Origin: Armatimonadota bacterium
GTDB lineage: Bacteria > Armatimonadota > UBA5829 > DSUL01
DNA length: 64,000 nucleotides
Assembly: GCA_025998755.1 (NCBI GenBank)
Contig: AP024674.1
Location: 2,186,162 to 2,250,161, forward strand
Direction of reading: 5' to 3'
This document shows, one piece after another, positions 58,956 to 64,000 of the stretch; positions within the stretch are counted from its first letter, which is position 1; every line of letters begins with the position of its first letter. The position numbers and the translations under genes were made by a program. A model generated the notes under the pieces. That model did not search any database. It was not told the DNA's origin and saw nothing but the letters and a program-made list of their open reading frames with translations.

Positions 58956-60380
58956 TTACCGGCGAGCCTGCGTGCCGCCGGAGTTCATGGAGGCCAGCTT
59001 CTCCCGAAGGAAGTCCACCGCCTTGCGAAGTTGCGGATCATACCTCAGCCGGTCGGCCTCCAGGTCGGCATCGTCCGGCAGAGTGTCCGGCTCGGGCATC
59101 TGCACGACGATGTCAGGCTGAATGCCCACCTTATGGATGTCCGTGCCCTTGGGGGTCAGATACTTGGCCGTTGTGATGCGCACCGCGGCGTCGCCCGGCA
59201 TGGGGACGACCGTCTGCACCCTGCCCTTGCCGAACGTCTTGTTGCCAATGAGCGTGCCCACCTTGTTATCCTTTATGGCGCCCGCGACGATCTCGGAAGC
59301 GCTGGCCGAGAACTCATCCACAAGCACCACCAGAGGGTAGGTGCGGTGGTCGTGCTTGGAAGGGTCCACCTCCAGAGCGCTGCGGCGTCCCTGGCGCTCC
59401 TGAATGATCACTACCGGGCCGCTCTCGATGAACCGGCTGCCGATCTCCACCGCAGACTCCAGCAGACCGCCCGGGTTGCCCCGCAGGTCCAGAATGAGGG
59501 CTTTCAGGTTCTTTTTTTCAAGGTCCGTCAGTGCGGCGTCCATCTGCGCATCCGCCTTGCTGTTGAACTGCCGCAGCTGAAGCCAGCCGATTCCGTTCTG
59601 AGGGTCCACCAGGTCATATTCCACCATCCGGTAGTCCACCACCTGGCGGACAATGGTGATCTCGATGGGTTTCGGCTCGCGGGCCCGCTGAAGCGTCAGC
59701 GTGACTTTGGTGTTCTCCGGTCCGCGGATCATCTTGACGACCTGCTCGATGTCCATATCCGCCACGGACTTGCCGTCCACCTTGAGGATGATGTCCCCCT
59801 TGCGGACTCCTGCCTTGATGGCGGGGCATCCTGGCAGAGGCTCCTTCACATAGACCTGCCCCTGTTTGTTGGTGTTCAACTGCGCTCCGATGCCGACGAA
59901 GTTGCCTTCGTTCTCCTCGCGCATCTTCTTGTAGTCTTCAGGGTCCAGGAAGCCGGTATAAGGATCATCCAGCGATCCCAAAATGCCCCGGATGGCCATG
60001 TATGTCAGCTGCTGGACGTTCAGGGAGGGCTTCTGCGTCTCCACCTTTCCCGTCACGCTGTTGGTGGGCGTCTTGACGACGGTGGTCTCCAGCACGGATG
60101 CCTCAGGATAAAACTTGTCCAGGATGGTGTTCAGCGTCTCTTGGTAGGTGGCACGGACGGGCAGGTTCTCCACCTTCGGACCGGCCGGTTTCTCAAGCAG
60201 CATCTCCATCCGGTCCGGAATGGCAAGCAGGGCCGTCGTCACCGGACGGCCGCTCCCGGCCGCAGCCCGGACGTCGTTGAAGGCGAAACCGAGCATGAAA
60301 AACCCGGTGAATACGATCAGTGCAAGAACGGCTATGCGCAGTCTGCTGCTCATCTCAAAAGGAGCCAGATCCTTTCCCAT
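58956..60380 (-). CDS. ctpA: S41 family C-terminal processing peptidase, catalytically intact
   Basis: A 474-residue periplasmic protease. A signal-anchor helix (LRIAVLALIVFTGFFMLGFAF) precedes a PDZ domain (GFLDPEDYKK, FVGIGAQLNTN, CPAIKAGVRKGDIILKVDG). The catalytic part has VVLVDEFSASASEIVAGAIKD with the nucleophilic Ser, and IGNKTFGKGRVQ with the general-base Lys 25 residues later. It degrades or trims proteins in the periplasm. Start at 60380 is taken for its closeness to the upstream stop; an ATG at 60353 is possible. It is directly downstream of an inactive paralogue. Confidence 0.92.
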   Translation of the reverse strand: MGKDLAPFEMSSRLRIAVLALIVFTGFFMLGFAFNDVRAAAGSGRPVTTALLAIPDRMEMLLEKPAGPKVENLPVRATYQETLNTILDKFYPEASVLETTVVKTPTNSVTGKVETQKPSLNVQQLTYMAIRGILGSLDDPYTGFLDPEDYKKMREENEGNFVGIGAQLNTNKQGQVYVKEPLPGCPAIKAGVRKGDIILKVDGKSVADMDIEQVVKMIRGPENTKVTLTLQRAREPKPIEITIVRQVVDYRMVEYDLVDPQNGIGWLQLRQFNSKADAQMDAALTDLEKKNLKALILDLRGNPGGLLESAVEIGSRFIESGPVVIIQERQGRRSALEVDPSKHDHRTYPLVVLVDEFSASASEIVAGAIKDNKVGTLIGNKTFGKGRVQTVVPMPGDAAVRITTAKYLTPKGTDIHKVGIQPDIVVQMPEPDTLPDDADLEADRLRYDPQLRKAVDFLREKLASMNSGGTQARR

Positions 60381-60383
60381 CCG

Positions 60384-61769
60384 TCACGCTGCCGGCCTTT
60401 TCGCCACCGCAATCGCGCGCTCCAGCTGCCGGTCATCCGGTGAGCCGGGAGCCGCCAAAGGGGGCATGGCCACAACCGCATCCGGCCGCACTCCCGTCCT
60501 GTGGAAATCCGTCCCACCGGGAGGAACGAACTTGCCGGTGGTCAAGGTGTAGCCCGCGCCGTCGGCCAGTTGAAAAGCGGTCCTCTCGAATGCATTGCCC
60601 CACGTTCTCTCGCCGATAAGCTTGGCTCCGGCCGAGTCCCGGAGGGCCGCAGCAAGCAGCTCGGCGACTCCCTCGGTGCCCTTGTTGACCAGCGCGGCAG
60701 CAATCCGGAAGCTGAAGGCTTCTCCGGCGGGAGCTTTTGCCGTGAGAGAGTCCTTCCGGTCACGGCTTCGCAGAACGGTGCCCAGCTTCTTTCCCGGCAT
60801 CAACAGTCCGGCCACGCTCTGAGCCGCCGCGAGCGATCCTCCCGGACAGTTGCGCAGATCCACCACCAAAATGCGGACGCCCCGGCTGCGCAGATCCTTC
60901 AGCTCTCCCTCCAGCGCCTGCCCGGTCTGAGGGGTCAGCAGGTGGATGCGCACGTAGCCGAGGCCATCCTCCAGCACGCGCGACTCCACGGTCTTCGCCT
61001 CGACCTCGGCCGTGCTGATGGTGATGGCCAGCTCCCGGCCATCGCGGCGCACCTTCAACCCCAACGGTTCCTGCTGAGGGGTGGTGAGCTTCGTAAATGC
61101 TTCATCGAGCGAAATGGCCCGCTTGCGCAGCTCCTCGGCATCCTTCACCGCCTTGCGCTTGTCGCCGGGTGAGGCGGCATGATCCCGCGTGACTTTCATC
61201 GCCTCGCTGTAGGGGTCGTGGCTCATCACCCACTTGCCGTCCACCTCCACGATGACATCACCGGGCTGCAGTCCCGCCTTCGCCGCCGGGGATCCCTCGA
61301 TGGGGGCCACCACCGTCAGCTCCTGCTCCGTCCAGTCCGGCTTCTTCTGATCCCGGATCATCAGAACCGCGCCGATGCCGGTGAAACGGCCAAGGGCCAT
61401 CTCGCGATACACCTGCGCCTGTTTCTCATCCAGGAAGCGCGATCCGGGGTCACCCAGGCTGGAGACCATGTAGCGGACCGCCTCGTGGGCCATGCGGGAG
61501 TTCTCGAAGGGGTTGACGTCCTCCACATAGTAGTCTTTGACCACCTTGAGGACCTTGCCCACCAGCACCACCGGGCTGAGATCTGCCTCCAGCCCCGCGT
61601 TCACATCCGCGGAAGCCGTGCTGCCCTCCACCGCCATCAACGCGGAGGGATCGGCCTTGGGGTGCGTGCGCTCACAGGCGCGGCGCAAACTGGCGTCTGC
61701 GACGAAGCCCGCTCCCAGCGCCGCCAGCGCAAGAAGGGAAAAAAGAAAACCGCGATTGGTCAGGGACAT
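60384..61769 (-). CDS. S41 peptidase homologue lacking the catalytic Ser and Lys
   Basis: A 461-residue relative of CtpA with signal (GFLFSLLALAALGAGFVADA), a PDZ-like region (FTGIGAVLMIRD, SPAAKAGLQPGDVIVEVDG) and the S41 core (GLGYVRIHLLTP, LVVDLRNCPGGSLAAA). Where the active family has S-A-S-A-S-E it has T-E-G-V-A-E, so the nucleophile is Gly; where it has F-G-K-G it has W-G-N-A, so the Lys is Asn. It cannot use the standard mechanism and may be a scaffold, inhibitor or adaptor of the active protease three bases downstream. A TGGTATAAT extended -10 lies upstream. Confidence 0.88.
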   Translation of the reverse strand: MSLTNRGFLFSLLALAALGAGFVADASLRRACERTHPKADPSALMAVEGSTASADVNAGLEADLSPVVLVGKVLKVVKDYYVEDVNPFENSRMAHEAVRYMVSSLGDPGSRFLDEKQAQVYREMALGRFTGIGAVLMIRDQKKPDWTEQELTVVAPIEGSPAAKAGLQPGDVIVEVDGKWVMSHDPYSEAMKVTRDHAASPGDKRKAVKDAEELRKRAISLDEAFTKLTTPQQEPLGLKVRRDGRELAITISTAEVEAKTVESRVLEDGLGYVRIHLLTPQTGQALEGELKDLRSRGVRILVVDLRNCPGGSLAAAQSVAGLLMPGKKLGTVLRSRDRKDSLTAKAPAGEAFSFRIAAALVNKGTEGVAELLAAALRDSAGAKLIGERTWGNAFERTAFQLADGAGYTLTTGKFVPPGGTDFHRTGVRPDAVVAMPPLAAPGSPDDRQLERAIAVAKRPAA

Positions 61770-61822
61770 GCGTTAACTCACTCCGCCGGCAGCGCGTGCG
61801 GGAAACCCAGCCTCCACGCTTG

Positions 61823-61831
61823 ATTATACCA
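61823..61831 (-). promoter_or_regulatory. Extended -10 promoter for the S41 operon
   Basis: On the minus strand TGGTATAAT, an extended -10 with a perfect TATAAT (61823-61828). No good -35 box is seen. The start codon lies 53 bases beyond. Confidence 0.55.
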
Positions 61832-61977
61832 CACTGCCTTTCCACTCACCCTTTGCCAGATGCCGCCGGCGATCATCCTGTATGACGTATCCTTCGGGGT
61901 TGCGGTTCCTGCCTGCATTCGTGACGGCGAAGCCTGCCATGCCGGGCAGCTGCATCCCATGACATCATCTGCGTGAG

Positions 61978-62958
61978 ATGGAAGACCTTGCGGCTGGCGG
62001 AGACAGAACAGCGCACCAAGCGCGGGCGGCGCGAGCCGCGCAGCGGACCGGCCGGATCTGCGTGCTGGCAGCGGCACTGCTGTGGAGCACCGGAGGGGCG
62101 TGCATTAAGGCCCTGGACGGATACAGCCCCTGGACCGTGCTTTCCGGACGGTCGCTTCTGAGCTCCCTTTTCTTTCTGATGTTGCTGGGAGGCCGACCGC
62201 GTCTGACTCCCGGAGCCGGTCTATGGCCGGTTGCTGGAGCGTTGTCCTACGCCCTGGTGGTCACCACGTTTGTACTGGCCAACCGCTTGACCACGGCCGC
62301 GAACGCCATCATCTTGCAGTACACCTCCATCCTGTGGATCGCCCTGTTCGGTTGGTTGATGGTCCGGGAGAATCCCACGCGGCGCGAGTATGCGGCGATG
62401 GCGGTGGGAGTGCTGGGTGTCGTGCTGTGTCTGGGGCACGGCGTGCGCCTGTTCGCGTCCGGCCCGGGGGATCACAGGGCACTTCTGGGAGACATCGTCG
62501 CCCTGGCTTCAGGATTCTGCTTCGCCATCACCACTGTGGCACTGAGACGGATCGGCAAAGCCGTGGCCCTTGCCGGCACCCAGGCTGGAGACCCTGCCCT
62601 GGTCTGTCTGTTCTACGGCAATCTGCTGGCGGGTCTGTTCGGGTTATCCTGGCTGGCAAGGGAGATCGGCGATCCGGGAATCACCGGCCAGAGCAGTCTG
62701 CTGGGGTGGGCTGTTCTGGCCTGGCTGGGATTCGGCCAGCTGGGGGCGGGCTACTGGTTCTACCAGCACGGATTGAAGACCACGCGGGCGCTCACCGCCT
62801 CGCTTCTGTCGCTGGCGGAACCGCTGGTCAACCCGCTGCTGGTGTTTCTGACTGTTCAGGAGATTCCACCCCCGGGCACCATCGCCGGGGGGGTGCTGGT
62901 CATCGTGTCCCTGGCGCTGACGCTCACAGCCCGGCCGCCCTCCGGGAACGCGAAATGA
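61978..62958 (+). CDS. EamA/DMT-family transporter
   Basis: A 326-residue inner-membrane protein with about 10 helices and two EamA repeats: GRICVLAAALLWSTGGACIKAL to VLCLGHGVRL, and GDIVALASGFCFAITTVAL to ASLLSLAEPLVNPLLVFLTVQEIPPPGTIAGGVLVIVSLAL. Proteins of this family carry amino acids, nucleotide sugars or drugs; the substrate is unknown. The N-terminal 25 residues are polar and may start later, but no later start has a better site. Its stop overlaps the next ATG in ATGA. Confidence 0.88.
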   Translation: MEDLAAGGDRTAHQARAARAAQRTGRICVLAAALLWSTGGACIKALDGYSPWTVLSGRSLLSSLFFLMLLGGRPRLTPGAGLWPVAGALSYALVVTTFVLANRLTTAANAIILQYTSILWIALFGWLMVRENPTRREYAAMAVGVLGVVLCLGHGVRLFASGPGDHRALLGDIVALASGFCFAITTVALRRIGKAVALAGTQAGDPALVCLFYGNLLAGLFGLSWLAREIGDPGITGQSSLLGWAVLAWLGFGQLGAGYWFYQHGLKTTRALTASLLSLAEPLVNPLLVFLTVQEIPPPGTIAGGVLVIVSLALTLTARPPSGNAK

Positions 62959-64000
62959 GCAAGCGCACGGTCGTGATCATCGGGGCAGGGGCCGCCGGGC
63001 TGATGGCGGCGGGGAGCGCCGCCGAAGCCGGCGCCCGGGTCATCGTGCTGGAGCGCAACACGCGCGTGGGACGCAAACTGCGCATCTGCGGCAAGGGCCG
63101 GGCGAACGTCACAAACATCGCGGACGTCGCCGAGTTCGTGACGGCATTCGGCCCGAACGGCCGGTTCCTGTACGGAGCGTTCTCGCGCTTCTTCCGGGAC
63201 GATCTCATCGCGCTCCTGGAATCGCTGGGGGTACCCTGCAAGGTGGAGCGGGGAGGGCGACTCTTTCCGCGGTCCGACGACGCCGACCACGTCGCGGACG
63301 CGCTGGAGCGTCGGGCGCGTTCGCTGGGAACCGTATTCCGTATGGGAGCACGCGCAAGGCGGCTGACGCTGAGCGAGGGCCGCATAGCGGGGGTGGAACT
63401 AGAGGACGGGGAGATGATCGCGGCGGACAGCGTCATCCTGGCCACCGGCGGCATCACCTATCCCGCCACAGGCTCGACCGGCGACGGCTACCGGATGGCG
63501 GCGGAGGCCGGGCATACCGTCGTGAAGCCCCGGCACGCGCTCACCGCAATGAACTGCGCCGAAAAATGGGTGCTGGAGGTGGCCGGACTGAGCCTCAGAA
63601 ACGTGCAGGCCACCGTCTTCGCCCCGGAGCATCAGGGGCAAAAGCCTGTAGGCCGCGAATTCGGTGAGATGTGCTTCACGCATCGGGGAGTATCCGGCCC
63701 CATCATCCTGACTCTCAGCCGCCGCGTGGTGGACCTGGTGGGACGCACACCGCTCATCCTTTCCATCGACCTGAAGCCAGCCCTAACGCGGGAACAGCTG
63801 GAGGCGCGGCTCCAGCGGGAGATGGCGGGCTCCAACCGTCACCTGCGGAATTATCTGCCCACACTGCTGCCCAGGTCTCTGGCGCGCGCATTCCCGGGCA
63901 TTCTGGGACTGGACGAGCACGTGCCGCTCAACCGCGTGACGCGCGAGCAGCGGCAAACTATCATCGAAGGGCTGAAAGACCTGCGTCTAAACGTGGTCAA
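62955..64000 (+). CDS. NAD(P)/FAD-dependent oxidoreductase (BaiN/YhiN, HI0933 family), N-terminal part
   Basis: At least 348 residues; the gene runs off the right edge without a stop. VVIIGAGAAGLMAAGSAAEAGARVIVLERN is the FAD-binding GxGxxG, GRKLRICGKGRANVTN the HI0933-family signature, SVILATGGITYPATGSTGDGYRMA the second FAD/NAD part, and MCFTHRGVSGPIIL another family mark. Function unknown; a bile-acid-reducing role is known for one member only. Coupled to the EamA gene by ATGA. Confidence 0.92.
   Translation, partial: MSKRTVVIIGAGAAGLMAAGSAAEAGARVIVLERNTRVGRKLRICGKGRANVTNIADVAEFVTAFGPNGRFLYGAFSRFFRDDLIALLESLGVPCKVERGGRLFPRSDDADHVADALERRARSLGTVFRMGARARRLTLSEGRIAGVELEDGEMIAADSVILATGGITYPATGSTGDGYRMAAEAGHTVVKPRHALTAMNCAEKWVLEVAGLSLRNVQATVFAPEHQGQKPVGREFGEMCFTHRGVSGPIILTLSRRVVDLVGRTPLILSIDLKPALTREQLEARLQREMAGSNRHLRNYLPTLLPRSLARAFPGILGLDEHVPLNRVTREQRQTIIEGLKDLRLNVV

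Overview
The window is GC-rich bacterial chromosome from a diderm (Gram-negative type) organism. Evidence for an outer membrane: KdsB (KDO activation), split heptose kinase and adenylyltransferase (RfaE1/RfaE2), ExbB/ExbD/TonB, and a LolA-like protein. A DUF1559-type prepilin with the F-x-L-I-E-L-L cleavage motif and an H/DG tail, several Gfo/Idh/MocA oxidoreductases, uroporphyrinogen-decarboxylase-like proteins and a PEP-CTERM protein together suggest Armatimonadota or a relative in the Planctomycetota/Chthonomonadetes-like world. That placement is inference; no rRNA is present. Good Shine-Dalgarno sites and sigma70-type boxes (TTGACN, 17-18 bases, TATAAT) are common.

Layout. 1-8.7 kb: tail of a sugar ABC permease, malate/lactate dehydrogenase, PEP-CTERM protein, M48 protease, CAP protein, CoaX, Dus, and a secreted beta-helix protein. 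Three copies of a REP-like hairpin lie in this part. 8.9-15.7 kb: carbohydrate-related genes (frameshifted URO-D protein, Tat-exported oxidoreductase, 1118-residue glycoside hydrolase lipoprotein) and a sirtuin. 15.8-24.2 kb: secreted protein, DnaA-N-like protein, prepilin, a CTP synthase/ThiD-like/HAD operon, and a sodium:solute symporter with its small accessory protein. 24.3-32.6 kb: acyltransferase-like membrane protein, then a catabolic cluster of two paralogous Gfo/Idh/MocA enzymes, a sugar isomerase, a sulfatase-fold protein, a sulfotransferase-like protein and a URO-D protein. This cluster is interrupted by a four-helix-bundle gene flanked by inverted arrays of a 7-base repeat. 32.6-36 kb: Fur and the ExbB-ExbD-TonB operon. 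36-44.6 kb: a long minus-strand envelope operon (KdsB, RfaE2, RfaE1, a conserved unknown, LolA-like, three glycosyltransferases, methyltransferase).

44.9-47.6 kb: an operon of Rex, a CxxCH-containing sensor kinase and a protein made of three HNH-associated DNA-binding-type repeats, which looks like a redox-sensing unit. 47.7-53.6 kb: iron-sulfur photolyase, an unknown protein, a sugar-binding lipoprotein followed by a 49-residue membrane protein, DUF2752 and a PIG-L deacetylase. 53.8-61.8 kb: tRNA-Ser(GGA), an ABC ATPase, AspS, HisS, polysaccharide deacetylase, and a tandem pair of S41 peptidases of which one keeps and one has lost the catalytic Ser and Lys. The end holds a DMT transporter and the start of a flavoprotein.

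Most noteworthy: the four-helix-bundle element with inverted heptad arrays; the Rex/heme-kinase/HNH-repeat operon; the active/inactive S41 pair; a TonB protein with a four-cysteine insert like that at penicillin-binding-protein C-termini; a sulfatase-fold enzyme with Thr in place of the formylglycine Cys; several predicted leaderless genes; and two single-base frameshifts. All functions are read from sequence features alone; no database search was run.
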